Assembly (NCBI RefSeq): GCF_000813845.1
Contig: NZ_JWTB01000020.1
Span: 1-64,000, forward strand
Source: Pseudarthrobacter phenanthrenivorans
GTDB lineage: Bacteria; Actinomycetota; Actinomycetes; Actinomycetales; Micrococcaceae
DNA: 64,000 nt
Reading direction: 5' to 3'
Shown here: positions 16,399-24,682 of the stretch, piece after piece
Numbering within the stretch: position 1 is the first letter of the stretch
Layout of the letters: every line of letters begins with the position of its first letter
The notes under the pieces: model-generated
Database searches by the model: none
What the model was told of the DNA's origin: nothing
The model's input: only the letters and a program-made list of their open reading frames with translations
Position numbers and translations under genes: made by a program

Positions 16399-16878
16399 AT
16401 GCTCAGTATGCACCTCATTGATGCCCTCGACGCAGAGATCCTCCTCACACTCGACCGGGACCCGCAGGCCACCGTCCTGTCCCTCTCCCGCGCGCTGGGA
16501 GTGGCGCGCAATACCGTGCATGCCCGGCTCCGCCGGTTGGCGGGGGACGGGAGCCTGGCCCCGTTCAGCCAGCGGGTCCGGACCGAAGCTCTGGGCCTGC
16601 CGCTCATCGCCTTCATCTCCATCTCCATCAGCCAGTCCGCCAGCGACCAAGCCGTTGCCGCGCTGCATGACATCCCGGAAATCATCGAGATGCATGCCAC
16701 CACCGGTGATGCCGACCTGCTCGCGAAGGTGGCCGCGAGGGACCCGGCCGACCTGCACCGGGTCACCAACGCAATGCTGGCGATTGACGGCGTCGTGCGT
16801 ACCAGCACAGCCATGTCACTGGTGGAAGTGATGCCCACGCGCACCCTGCCGCTGCTCCGGGCGGCGGCTCAGAAGTAG
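16399..16878 (+). CDS. Lrp/AsnC family transcriptional regulator
   Basis: Predicted 159-residue regulator with an N-terminal helix-turn-helix (DAEILLTLDRDPQATVLSLS, then ARNTVHARLRRL) and a C-terminal RAM/AsnC ligand-binding domain (VAALHDIPEIIEMHATTGDAD). Such proteins sense amino acids as oligomers. Start may be the ATG at 16399 or at 16408. It is divergent from the aminotransferase-YitT operon across about 80 bases and probably controls it. Confidence 0.9.
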   Translation: MLSMHLIDALDAEILLTLDRDPQATVLSLSRALGVARNTVHARLRRLAGDGSLAPFSQRVRTEALGLPLIAFISISISQSASDQAVAALHDIPEIIEMHATTGDADLLAKVAARDPADLHRVTNAMLAIDGVVRTSTAMSLVEVMPTRTLPLLRAAAQK

Positions 16879-16881
16879 GAT

Positions 16882-16904
16882 TCGGGCCTACGAGAACGGC
16901 CCGA
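16882..16904 (+). terminator. Weak intrinsic terminator
   Basis: TCGGGCC / GGCCCGA 7-bp stem with a 9-base loop directly after the Lrp/AsnC stop codon. Short, with no U run. Confidence 0.35.
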
Positions 16905-16952
16905 GAAGCACCATCCGCAAACGCAACAGAACAATTTCTCCCAATCACTTTC

Positions 16953-17013
16953 GGTCAAACCCTTGACCGGATTTGTCAGGCGCTGATAAACCTAAAGGGC
17001 AGAAAGCGCTTTC
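16953..17013 (+). promoter_or_regulatory. Promoter and two operators of the PL11 gene
   Basis: A sigma70-type promoter can be read as TTGACC (16963-16968) and GATAAA/ATAAAC (16985-16991), spacing 16-17. GAAAGCGCTTTC at 17002-17013 is a perfect 12-bp palindrome with the central CG typical of LacI-family operators, placed about at the transcription start where a repressor would block RNA polymerase. The inverted repeat GGTCAA-ACCC-TTGACC at 16953-16968 overlaps the -35 box and may bind a second factor. The same 12-bp palindrome occurs upstream of the PL26-like gene. Confidence 0.6.
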
Positions 17014-17129
17014 CTCCCCGCTCGCATCCCCTCCGAAATCACTCGCGGAACGATGCTGTGCGCGGAATGAAACGTTCCAAACTGTCGTGCGGCAGATCAG
17101 GCTGCCGCCGCATCAAAGGAGATGTTCTC

Positions 17130-19130
17130 TTGGCAAACCCCTCAATGTGTTCCCCCAAACGCCGGACGGGCAGGGCGTGGAAGACCGCACCCGCCGCCAC
17201 CCTCACCGCGGCCGCGCTCGCCTTGACGGGAGTGCCGCTGGCGCTGGCTGATCCCGGCCCAGCCGCACCCGCAGGTCCGGCGGCACCAACAGGTCAAGGC
17301 CCCGCCCGCCAGGTGGAGAACCTGGACCGTGCCCCGGTAGCTGTCCTGACCGACCAGGGTGTCACGCTGGGCTGGCGGATGCTCGGCCTGGACAAGGACA
17401 GCGTAGGCTTCCACGTCATCCGCGATGGAGTCCAGATCACCGACGAGCCCATCCGCAACACCACCACCTACGTGGACGCGGCCGGAACGGCGGATTCGAA
17501 ATACGTCATCAAGACCGTCGGCAACGGCAATGGACAGGACAAGCTCACCGCGGAGTTCACTCCGCTGGCCCAGAACTACCTGCCCATCAAGCTGGACAAG
17601 CCGGCCGACGGCGTCAGCAAGGACGGCAAGCCCTACACCTACAGCGCCAACGACTCCAGCGTGGCAGACCTGGACGGTGACGGCACGTACGAGATCATCC
17701 AGCTCTGGAACCCCTCCAACGCCCAGGACAACTCCAAGTCGGGCTACACCGGCAACGTCTACGTCGACGCCTACAGGATGGACGGCACCAAACTGTGGCG
17801 CATCGACCTGGGCCGCAACATCCGGGCAGGCGCCCACTACACGCAGATGCTTGCCTACGATTTCGATGGTGACGGCAAGGCGGAAGTTGCCTTCAAGACC
17901 GCTGACGGCACCACGGATGCCGCCGGTACCGTCATTGGCGACCCCGCCGCGGATTACCGCAACAGCGCCGGCTATGTGCTGGCCGGACCGGAGTTCCTCA
18001 CTGTCTTCAACGGCGCCAGCGGGACCATCATGGACACCGTCCCCTACGATCCGCCCCGCGGCACGGTGTCCGCCTGGGGAGACAGCTATGGCAACCGGGT
18101 GGACCGCTTCCTGGCGGGTGTGGCCTACCTGGACGGGGAGCACCCCTCCATGATGTTCAGCCGCGGCTACTACACCCGCACCGTCCTGGTCACCTATGAC
18201 CTGGTGAACGGCAAGCTGGCCAAGAGGTGGAAGTTCGATTCCGACGTTGCGGGCGCCGAATACAAGGGGCAGGGCAACCACAACCTGTCCGTGGCGGACG
18301 TGGACCAGGACGGCAAGGACGAGTTTGTCTTCGGTTCCATGACCATCGACGACGACGGCACCCCGCTGTACAACACCAAGCTGGGCCACGGCGATGCCAT
18401 CCACACTGGCGACCTTGACCCCTCCCGCCCGGGGCTGGAGACGTTTGCCGTCCATGAGAGCATGTCTGCCAGCGGCAACCGTGGTGCCACGTTCCGGGAT
18501 TCCGCCACCGGCGAGGTGTTGTGGAGCATCCCTGCCACCAAGGACACCGGCCGCGGCGCCACGGGGGACATCGACCCCCGCTTCCCGGGTTCGGAAAGCT
18601 GGGCCGTGGGCGGCGACGCGGCCTGGAACTCACCGGTCGGCTTCCTCATGTCCGCCAAGGGGGAGCGGATTTCGGACAAGATCCCGGCGGCGAACTTCAT
18701 GGCGTGGTGGGACGGTGACCTGCTGCGCGAAATTGTCGACCACGACTTCAATGCCGAGGCCGGCATGGGGGTGCCCACCATCTCCAAGTGGAACTGGGAA
18801 ACCGAATCCACCGACCGCTTGCTGACCGCCACCGGCGCCCGCACCAACAACCACACCAAGGGCAATCCGTCCCTGCAGGCGGACCTGCTGGGTGACTGGC
18901 GTGAGGAACTGGTGTTCCCGTCCACGGACAGCACCGAACTCCGGATCTACACCACCACCTCACCCACTGAGGTCCGGCTGCGCACGCTGATGCACGATCC
19001 CATGTACCGGACGGCAGTGGCCCGTGAAACCGTGGGCTACAACCAGCCTCCGCACCCCAGCTTCTTCATCGGCGAGGGGATGCAGACGCCTGCCATGCCG
19101 GCTGTCTTCTACGCAGGCAAGACTAAGTAG
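17130..19130 (+). CDS. Secreted rhamnogalacturonan lyase, PL11-like
   Basis: Predicted 666-residue secreted enzyme. After a signal peptide (PKRRTGRAWKTA, hydrophobic core, cleavage near ALA-DP at about residue 40) comes an N-terminal beta-sandwich (residues 60-150) and then the eight-bladed propeller of family 11 polysaccharide lyases. The blades carry repeated calcium-binding DxDxDG loops: ADLDGDGTYEI, YDFDGDGKAEVAFKTADG, VADVDQDGKDEF. The enzyme cleaves rhamnogalacturonan I, the pectin backbone, by beta-elimination outside the cell. Start is the TTG at 17130, eight bases after AAAGGAG; earlier in-frame starts (GTG 17058, ATG 17067) lack a site. Regulated by the palindrome at 17002-17013 (inference). 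Confidence 0.9.
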   Translation: MANPSMCSPKRRTGRAWKTAPAATLTAAALALTGVPLALADPGPAAPAGPAAPTGQGPARQVENLDRAPVAVLTDQGVTLGWRMLGLDKDSVGFHVIRDGVQITDEPIRNTTTYVDAAGTADSKYVIKTVGNGNGQDKLTAEFTPLAQNYLPIKLDKPADGVSKDGKPYTYSANDSSVADLDGDGTYEIIQLWNPSNAQDNSKSGYTGNVYVDAYRMDGTKLWRIDLGRNIRAGAHYTQMLAYDFDGDGKAEVAFKTADGTTDAAGTVIGDPAADYRNSAGYVLAGPEFLTVFNGASGTIMDTVPYDPPRGTVSAWGDSYGNRVDRFLAGVAYLDGEHPSMMFSRGYYTRTVLVTYDLVNGKLAKRWKFDSDVAGAEYKGQGNHNLSVADVDQDGKDEFVFGSMTIDDDGTPLYNTKLGHGDAIHTGDLDPSRPGLETFAVHESMSASGNRGATFRDSATGEVLWSIPATKDTGRGATGDIDPRFPGSESWAVGGDAAWNSPVGFLMSAKGERISDKIPAANFMAWWDGDLLREIVDHDFNAEAGMGVPTISKWNWETESTDRLLTATGARTNNHTKGNPSLQADLLGDWREELVFPSTDSTELRIYTTTSPTEVRLRTLMHDPMYRTAVARETVGYNQPPHPSFFIGEGMQTPAMPAVFYAGKTK

Positions 19131-19139
19131 GAGGCAGAC

Positions 19140-19184
19140 AGCAAAGTGCCGCCCGCCTTGGGGGAAGGCGGGCGGCACTTTGCT
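19140..19184. terminator. Bidirectional intrinsic terminator
   Basis: Perfect 20-bp stem (19140-19159 with 19165-19184) and a GGGGG loop, between the convergent PL11 and SRPBCC genes. Starts ..AGCAAAG and ends CTTTGCT, so it can work on both strands. Confidence 0.85.
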
Positions 19185-19199
19185 TGGGTGCAGGGTGGG

Positions 19200-20159
19200 T
19201 CAGTGGCCGCCGAGGTTGCCGCCGACGGGCGGCAGCCCGCCGTCGTCGCGGCGGTCGTCCGCACGCCGTTCACCGGCGCTCAGGTTTTCACCCTCAAGGG
19301 TGTCGTCCGACTCGCCCGTGGTGTCCACCAGGCCGTTGGTCTGGTCGAACGGGTGCCCGATCCTGCCGTCATCCAGGTCCGCAACGGAACCGGAGGACCC
19401 GGCGCTCGACGTCGTGCCCGACGTCGTTCCCGCTGCATGGATTCCAGTCCCAGCCTCCGCCGAGCCGGCGGTGGAACCCGTGGTGAGGGGCTCCGCAGGA
19501 ACAACCGGCTCCGCCGGGACCGCGTGGGCCGTGTCGATGACCGTTGCGTCCTTGTCTTTGTTGGCGCCGGCAGCCATCGCCGCCGCGGCGCCCGCGGCGG
19601 CTGCAATGCCGACGCCGGCCGCAACCTTGCCGGAGACGCCGGCCTTGCCGGAGTCGCCGCGGGAAGCGCCCGCATGCTCAACGCCGGGGGTACCCACGGC
19701 AGCGCCCGTGTTGACGGAACCCCGCCATGCGCCGCTGGCATAGCCTTCGTCCTCGATGAATTCCTTGAACCGCTGCAGGTCGGCCTCGGCCTGCCGGTCC
19801 ACCACGTTCAGTTTGTCCCCCACCTTCTCGACGATGCCCTCGGGCTCGTATTCCAGGGTCAGCCGGATGGAGGTCTGGCCGCCTCCAACGTCCTCGAACT
19901 CAACCGCCCCGGCATTCGTGGCCCCCTCGGTGGCCGCCCAGGCAACCTTACGGTCAGGGACCTGTTCAAGGATCCGGGCCTCCCACTGGCGGCGGACCCC
20001 GCCGATTTCAGCCACCCACTCCAGCCGGTCGTCGCTGAGCTGCGTTACGCTCTTGACGCCGCCCATGAAGTGCGGAAACTCCTCGAACTGGGTCCACTGG
20101 TTATAAGCGGTGCTCACCGGTACGTTCACCAGAATGCGTTTTTCCACCTTCGTGCTCAT
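19200..20159 (-). CDS. SRPBCC (polyketide cyclase-type) protein with long low-complexity tail
   Basis: Predicted 319-residue protein in three parts. Residues 1-145 form an SRPBCC/START-like lipid- or aromatic-binding fold (VEKRILVNVPVSTAYNQWTQ, FEEFPHFMGGV, RQWEARILEQVPDRKVAW), similar to the cyclase/dehydrase proteins called coenzyme Q-binding in databases. Residues 175-205 are an Ala/Gly hydrophobic stretch that could be a membrane segment. The last 110 residues are acidic, Gly/Thr/Ser-rich and probably disordered. Start at ATG 20159. Its ligand is unknown. It is on the strand opposite to the PL11 gene and same strand as the PL26-like gene, which ends 113 bases upstream. Confidence 0.75.
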   Translation of the reverse strand: MSTKVEKRILVNVPVSTAYNQWTQFEEFPHFMGGVKSVTQLSDDRLEWVAEIGGVRRQWEARILEQVPDRKVAWAATEGATNAGAVEFEDVGGGQTSIRLTLEYEPEGIVEKVGDKLNVVDRQAEADLQRFKEFIEDEGYASGAWRGSVNTGAAVGTPGVEHAGASRGDSGKAGVSGKVAAGVGIAAAAGAAAAMAAGANKDKDATVIDTAHAVPAEPVVPAEPLTTGSTAGSAEAGTGIHAAGTTSGTTSSAGSSGSVADLDDGRIGHPFDQTNGLVDTTGESDDTLEGENLSAGERRADDRRDDGGLPPVGGNLGGH

Positions 20160-20272
20160 AACGTCTCCTTCGCTTTGCTACCGGACGCTGATGACTCGGT
20201 AATAATCATCAGCATGCTTACCAATGTACCTTCTGGTCCGGCAGGTTTCCAGAGTTGGGTGGGGCGGGAGTC

Positions 20273-22915
20273 CTAGGGGAGGTGCCGGCCGACCAGGGCC
20301 AGGTTTTGGATCACCGCAAGCCCGAACTGCGCGGTGTCGTTGGTGGAGACCGTGGGCGCTTCATCCACCGCGAGCAGCACAAACGGCGGTTCGATCCTTC
20401 GGAGCGTGAATGCTGACTCGTGGTTCAGGTGTTCGCCGCCTTCGGCGAAGCTCTCCCACGCCCGGGCGGCGAGGTCCTGGTCGCCCAGCCGCGCAGCCGC
20501 GTACGCGGTGAGCCTGCTGTGGGCCTGGGTGAGGTAGATGCCCTCCAGCGGCTGGCCCACAGCCTCCACCTGCTCCTCCTTGGTGGCAAGGAACAGGCGG
20601 CAGTACTGCAGCCAGGCCCGCTCGAACCCGGGGTCGTCAACCAGATCCACCAGTTCGCTGCAGATCTCCACCAGCCCGAACACGGCGCTGAGGTGCGACA
20701 CCGAGATCTGCTCCCGGCCGGTGTCGAACCGGCCCCTGTCCAGGTCATACAGCGCCTCGCCGGTGAGGAAGCCGTACTTGAGGGCGCCGATGTCCGCCAT
20801 GGTGCCCAGCAGCCGGTCCCGGGACCGCGGATTGCCGGTGCGTTCCCAGTCAGTGAGCCAGGTGGCGGCGAGCGACCCCCAGTCCGTGCCCAGGCCCACG
20901 CCCAGGGCCCCGCGGTCCGGCCGGTACGTGGCGGCGTCCGGGCGGACCTTGCGGACCGGGTCCAGGCCCAGGAAGTTCTGGTCGCTGTCCACCAGCTCTG
21001 TGAGCAGGTCACCGGTGCGCTCGTCCGCCGTCAGGTAGTAGTAGAAGCGGCGGTAGGCCGGGGTGCTGATCCGCAGCTGCTTCGCGCTGCAGCCCCAGTG
21101 CTGCACGTTGTGCCGGGAGCCCAGGCCCTTCCAGGGCCCCAAGTGGTACACGTCCACCTCGCCCGTGTGCCGGGTCATGGCCTCGGCGAAGCGGAAGATG
21201 TCCGCGCGGCCGGAACGCAGGTAGGAGTACCAGAGCCACAGGTCCGGGGAGAGCTCGGAGTTGTCCCACGCGTAGCCGCCCACGTCGTAGCGCCACACGT
21301 GCCGGTCGAAATCGTACGTATGCATGACGTCGCCGTAGTTCCAGAATCCATACCATCGGCGCTGCTCCACCTGGCCGGCGTAGAAGTCGAACAGGAAGTC
21401 CAGCCGGTCCTCCAGCCGTGCCCGTTCCGGAGTGCTGCGGTCCACGGGGGCCCAGTCACCGAAAACACCCACGGAATGCAGGTAGTCCGGGGTAGCCTGC
21501 AGCAAGGCCGGGGTGGAGGCCGAGGCTGCATCGGCGGCGAGGCTTTCCGTGGACGGCGTGGCGTCATAGGCGAACAGGGTCAGCTCATGGGTGCGGGCAA
21601 TTCCGGTGGGATTGCCGAATCCGGGTTCATAGTCCTCGTACGTGATCTCCAGTCCCTCAAGCTGCTCCTCGAAGGTGTCCTGGCCCAGGCCGTCATGGTA
21701 GAACCGCAGATCCATCGGCTGGGCCTCGGGGGAGTACAGCCATGCCGTAAGGGATGCTTCGGCGCCGGCGGCGCCGCGGATGTCCAGCTGCCCCGGATGG
21801 GACTGCCAGAAGTCCTTGATTCCCACACCCAGGCCACCCCGCGGACCGCTCAGTGAGCAGAAGCCGGCCGACCGCGTGCCGCCGGAAATGCCCACCCAGC
21901 CGTGGCCGGGGGCTGTCCGCTTCCGCAGGTCAAAGCCGTCGGCGCTGAGCTGGGTGAGGGTGTAGTCACCCCATGAGGGGATGAGGTGCAGGCGCTCCGA
22001 GACCTCCGGATTCCACGTTTCGGGGGCTGGCGTGGCGCGCCCGGCCACCTGGGCTTCCCGCACCTCAGTACCCGGGTCCCGGCGGAGTCCGGTGAGCCCG
22101 CGGACTGCTTCGGTGAGGAAGCCGCCGTCGGCTCCGGCGATCCGGATATGGCGGTTGTGCAGTTCATCCTCCAACGGCACCGTGAAGCGGACGCCCAGTC
22201 CGGCCAGGAAGTCCCGTTCAGCGTCCCCGTCCCAGACGAATGTGTGCACCATGCGCACGCTGCGGGCATTGGCGTAGAAGTAGAACCGCACCACAAACGG
22301 CAGCCAGCCCTGCTGGCCGCTTCCGGGAGCGTCCGGCCGGTGCGTGCCTTCCAGCCGCACCACCGCCCGGACGGGACCGGACTGTTCCACAACGACGGCG
22401 GTCACCTCGCCGGTGTAGGCGTCCCGGCCCACGCTTCCTGCACCTTCGGGAAGGCCGTCCTGCAGCAGGCTGACCAGCCGGGCGTCGCGCGCCACCTCCC
22501 GTCCGTTCCGGGAGAGGCTGCTGAACAGGGTGGCCCCGGCGCGGTTAAGCACCATCGTCAGGGCGCCGGTATCGATGGTGAGGGTGTCGTCACCGTCGTC
22601 GACCGTGACCAAGGCGGCGCCCGACGGCGGCTGGCCGGCAACGGTGGCTGCGTCGCCGTCGGTTGTCACATGGTAGGCGTCCGACGGCTGGTCTGTTGCG
22701 GGCAGGGCGATGCCCGCCCACTTCAGGGAGCCGTCCGGCCAGGTGGCCAGGGGCCAGGCCTGGCTGGCGACGCGGGTGCCGGCAGCGTCCTGCACGCCCA
22801 GGGCGTCCGCGCCGGACACGGTGCCGCGCGGGAAGGGCATGCCCCAGGTGGTTCCGCTGCTGATTTCAGCTGGGACCTGGCCATCGATCCACCTGATGGG
22901 GGTGTTGTCCGTCAT
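20273..22915 (-). CDS. Exo-rhamnogalacturonan lyase-like protein, PL26/YetA type
   Basis: Predicted 880-residue protein without a signal peptide, so probably cytoplasmic. The N-terminal third is a beta-rich domain (PIRWIDGQVPAEISSGTTWG, then FPRGTV and WPDGSLKWAGI), the middle holds a beta-sandwich, and from about residue 500 on is an alpha/alpha barrel (RRWYGFWNYGDVMHTYD, AWDNSELSPDLWLWYSYL, GRHNVQHWGC-type segments with His and Tyr). This architecture and the segments fit the PL26 exo-rhamnogalacturonan lyase/YetA family, which trims rhamnogalacturonan oligomers. With the secreted PL11-like enzyme it would complete outside-then-inside degradation. ATG at 22915; a much longer in-frame extension upstream crosses the operator and is rejected. 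Confidence 0.78.
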   Translation of the reverse strand: MTDNTPIRWIDGQVPAEISSGTTWGMPFPRGTVSGADALGVQDAAGTRVASQAWPLATWPDGSLKWAGIALPATDQPSDAYHVTTDGDAATVAGQPPSGAALVTVDDGDDTLTIDTGALTMVLNRAGATLFSSLSRNGREVARDARLVSLLQDGLPEGAGSVGRDAYTGEVTAVVVEQSGPVRAVVRLEGTHRPDAPGSGQQGWLPFVVRFYFYANARSVRMVHTFVWDGDAERDFLAGLGVRFTVPLEDELHNRHIRIAGADGGFLTEAVRGLTGLRRDPGTEVREAQVAGRATPAPETWNPEVSERLHLIPSWGDYTLTQLSADGFDLRKRTAPGHGWVGISGGTRSAGFCSLSGPRGGLGVGIKDFWQSHPGQLDIRGAAGAEASLTAWLYSPEAQPMDLRFYHDGLGQDTFEEQLEGLEITYEDYEPGFGNPTGIARTHELTLFAYDATPSTESLAADAASASTPALLQATPDYLHSVGVFGDWAPVDRSTPERARLEDRLDFLFDFYAGQVEQRRWYGFWNYGDVMHTYDFDRHVWRYDVGGYAWDNSELSPDLWLWYSYLRSGRADIFRFAEAMTRHTGEVDVYHLGPWKGLGSRHNVQHWGCSAKQLRISTPAYRRFYYYLTADERTGDLLTELVDSDQNFLGLDPVRKVRPDAATYRPDRGALGVGLGTDWGSLAATWLTDWERTGNPRSRDRLLGTMADIGALKYGFLTGEALYDLDRGRFDTGREQISVSHLSAVFGLVEICSELVDLVDDPGFERAWLQYCRLFLATKEEQVEAVGQPLEGIYLTQAHSRLTAYAAARLGDQDLAARAWESFAEGGEHLNHESAFTLRRIEPPFVLLAVDEAPTVSTNDTAQFGLAVIQNLALVGRHLP

Positions 22916-22967
22916 GTCATCCAATTCCACTGGTGATGGGGCGCTTCGAAGGTGCGCAGAGGTGCGG

Positions 22968-22979
22968 GAAAGCGCTTTC
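22968..22979 (-). promoter_or_regulatory. LacI-type operator upstream of the PL26-like gene
   Basis: GAAAGCGCTTTC, a perfect palindrome identical to that in the PL11 promoter, 53 bases before the PL26-like start codon. The two exact copies make a shared repressor likely; no LacI gene lies in the window. Confidence 0.6.
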
Positions 22980-23234
22980 TTGATCGAATTACAACGTAGT
23001 AGACCGCTGGCGGGCGTGCAAGGGGTAATTCGAGGGCAGGCTATTCGCCGGCCGTACCGCCTGTGCCACTGCCTGGTTGTGGACCCGGCCGTCGTCGGCC
23101 GTTGCCTGGATGTCAGGACTTCCGGGCGCTCTGGCCGCCGCCGTGCTTCTGTGCTGGACTGGTGGGGCAGTGGGCACCACCCGCCGTTCCCAGCGCCCGC
23201 CGCAGGGCGCGGCGCCATTCCAGCCACAGTCAGC

Positions 23235-23254
23235 CGGCCGGCCGCGGCCGGCCG
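23235..23254. promoter_or_regulatory. 20-bp CGGCC palindrome upstream of the FMN reductase
   Basis: CGGCCGGCCGCGGCCGGCCG reads identically on both strands and ends 16 bases before the ATG at 23271, just ahead of its ribosome binding site. It could be an operator or a leader hairpin; very high G+C makes chance occurrence less improbable than usual. Confidence 0.3.
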
Positions 23255-23270
23255 TTGGGAAGGATTACTC

Positions 23271-23882
23271 ATGGCACAGTACAAGATCGGATATTTCGTA
23301 GGCAGCCTGGCCAGCGGGTCCATCAACCGGGTCCTGGCCAACGCCCTGATCAAACTCGCCCCGGAGGAACTGGAATTCGCCGAGATCCCCATCAAAGACC
23401 TCCCGCTCTACAGCTACGACTACGACGCCGACTTCCCGCCGGAGGGCCGTGCGCTCAAGGAAGCCATCGAGACCGCGGACGGGATCCTGTTCGTATCCCC
23501 CGAGTACAACCGCTCCATCCCCGGCGCCCTCAAGAACGCCATCGACTGGGGCTCCCGCCCCTGGGGCACCAACTCGTTTGCCCGCAAGCCCACGGGAATC
23601 ATCGGCGCCTCCCCGGGCAGCATTGGGACGGCGGTGATGCAGTCCTCCATGCGGGCTGTCCTGAGCTTCCTGGACGCGCCGCAGCTCAACGCCCCCGAGG
23701 CCTACGTCAAGTACGACCCCGCCGTTTTCGGTGACGACGGCGAGGTCAAGGATGAGTCCACCGCCAAATTCCTGCGCCACTACATGGACGAGTATGCGGC
23801 GTTCGTCGCCAGGGTCCTGGCCGCCAACGCGCCCGGGCACATCGGCGACCTGGAGCCGGACAGCGCCAAGCTCTCCCGCTGA
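23271..23882 (+). CDS. NADPH-dependent FMN reductase
   Basis: Predicted 203-residue flavodoxin-like cytosolic enzyme. YKIGYFVGSLASGSINR at residues 4-20 is the FMN phosphate loop, FVSPEYNRSIPGALKNAIDW near residue 75 is the family signature, and GASPGSIG the second FMN contact. These proteins reduce FMN or quinones with NAD(P)H. Start at ATG 23271 after GGGAAGGA. Followed by a 14-bp hairpin. Confidence 0.9.
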   Translation: MAQYKIGYFVGSLASGSINRVLANALIKLAPEELEFAEIPIKDLPLYSYDYDADFPPEGRALKEAIETADGILFVSPEYNRSIPGALKNAIDWGSRPWGTNSFARKPTGIIGASPGSIGTAVMQSSMRAVLSFLDAPQLNAPEAYVKYDPAVFGDDGEVKDESTAKFLRHYMDEYAAFVARVLAANAPGHIGDLEPDSAKLSR

Positions 23883-23905
23883 TTTTCCGGTCCCCGGCCG
23901 GCATG

Positions 23906-23940
23906 CGGATGCCCGCCGTCCCAGCAACGGCGGGCATCCG
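23906..23940. terminator. Intrinsic terminator after the FMN reductase
   Basis: Perfect 14-bp stem CGGATGCCCGCCGT / ACGGCGGGCATCCG with a 7-base loop, between convergent genes. Confidence 0.75.
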
Positions 23941-23954
23941 GGTCTTTGGTCCGC

Positions 23955-24018
23955 AGCCCAATCCAGCGGCGCCCACTCCAGCGGCAGCCCAGTCCAGCGG
24001 GAGGGTCAGTCCAGCGGC
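23955..24018. repeat. Short tandem repeat around the 3' end of the ATPase-domain gene
   Basis: Four imperfect copies of a 15-16 base unit built on CCCANTCCAGCGGC. The last copy encodes the final residues (LPLD) and stop of the minus-strand gene; the others lie beyond the stop. Confidence 0.6.
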
Positions 24019-24482
24019 AGGGTTACTGTCACGCTGGTGCCGCTGCCGGGAGTGGAGCTGATGTCCACGGCACCGCCGGCTTCCTGCACTGCCACCGCCA
24101 TCAGGCGCAGCCCGTACCCGTGGTGGCGCCCGCAGGTGGCGAGGCTGCTGTCAAAGCCTGTGCCGTCGTCGGCCACCACAAGGCGGATGCCGTGGTCAAC
24201 GGCTGCCAGCTGGATGTTCAACGAGGACGCGGAGGAGAACTTGAACGCGTTGCTCAAGGCCTCGCGGGCGGACTGGTAGAGGAGGGACGCGCAGTCCGCC
24301 GGGATCTCGATGCCCCAGTGCGGAGTATCCCAGTGGACCGCGGTCCCGCGCTGGCGCAGGGGAGCCGTCAACCGGTCGATGCATCCGGCCAGCCCCAACG
24401 TGTGGAAGTCCAGCGGCTGTTTGTCCGTCAGCACTCCCCCCACGGTTGTGACTTCGTTGTCCAACGCTGCTTTGCTTCCCAT
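24006..24482 (-). CDS. Stand-alone histidine-kinase-type ATPase domain
   Basis: Predicted 158-residue soluble protein consisting mainly of a HATPase_c domain: N box region SAREALSNAFKFS near residue 70, G1 box VVADDGTGFD near 105, G2 box HHGYGLRLM near 120, and the final GSGTSVTVTLPLD. There is no phospho-accepting histidine domain or sensor. It is the C-terminal part of a NarL-partner (HPK7-type) kinase and may be an anti-sigma-like or split kinase, or a remnant. N-terminus MGSKAALDNEVTTVGGVLTD is unlike the family. No adjacent response regulator. Confidence 0.72.
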   Translation of the reverse strand: MGSKAALDNEVTTVGGVLTDKQPLDFHTLGLAGCIDRLTAPLRQRGTAVHWDTPHWGIEIPADCASLLYQSAREALSNAFKFSSASSLNIQLAAVDHGIRLVVADDGTGFDSSLATCGRHHGYGLRLMAVAVQEAGGAVDISSTPGSGTSVTVTLPLD

Positions 24483-24682
24483 GACTTCCTGCTCCCCACA
24501 AGCTGGTTTTGTCTTATGGCTTCAGCGTGGACCTGGAAGTTCTAGGGATCGCAAGGTTTGACTCAAGATCCCATCAATTCCCAGCGCGCTGCCTGACGCG
24601 GGCCGTACGCCTGGCCGACCCGGACCCGGCCCGGCAGGGACCGGCTTTGTTTCAGCTCCAGCGGACGGGGGACGGAAGACAT

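Larger units (their letters stand above)
22916..23270. other. Divergent intergenic region between PL26-like and FMN reductase genes
   Basis: 355 bases without a convincing gene. It holds the 12-bp operator-like palindrome at 22968-22979 on the PL26 side and a 20-bp G+C palindrome at 23235-23254 on the reductase side. The middle part shows no recognisable element. Confidence 0.6.
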
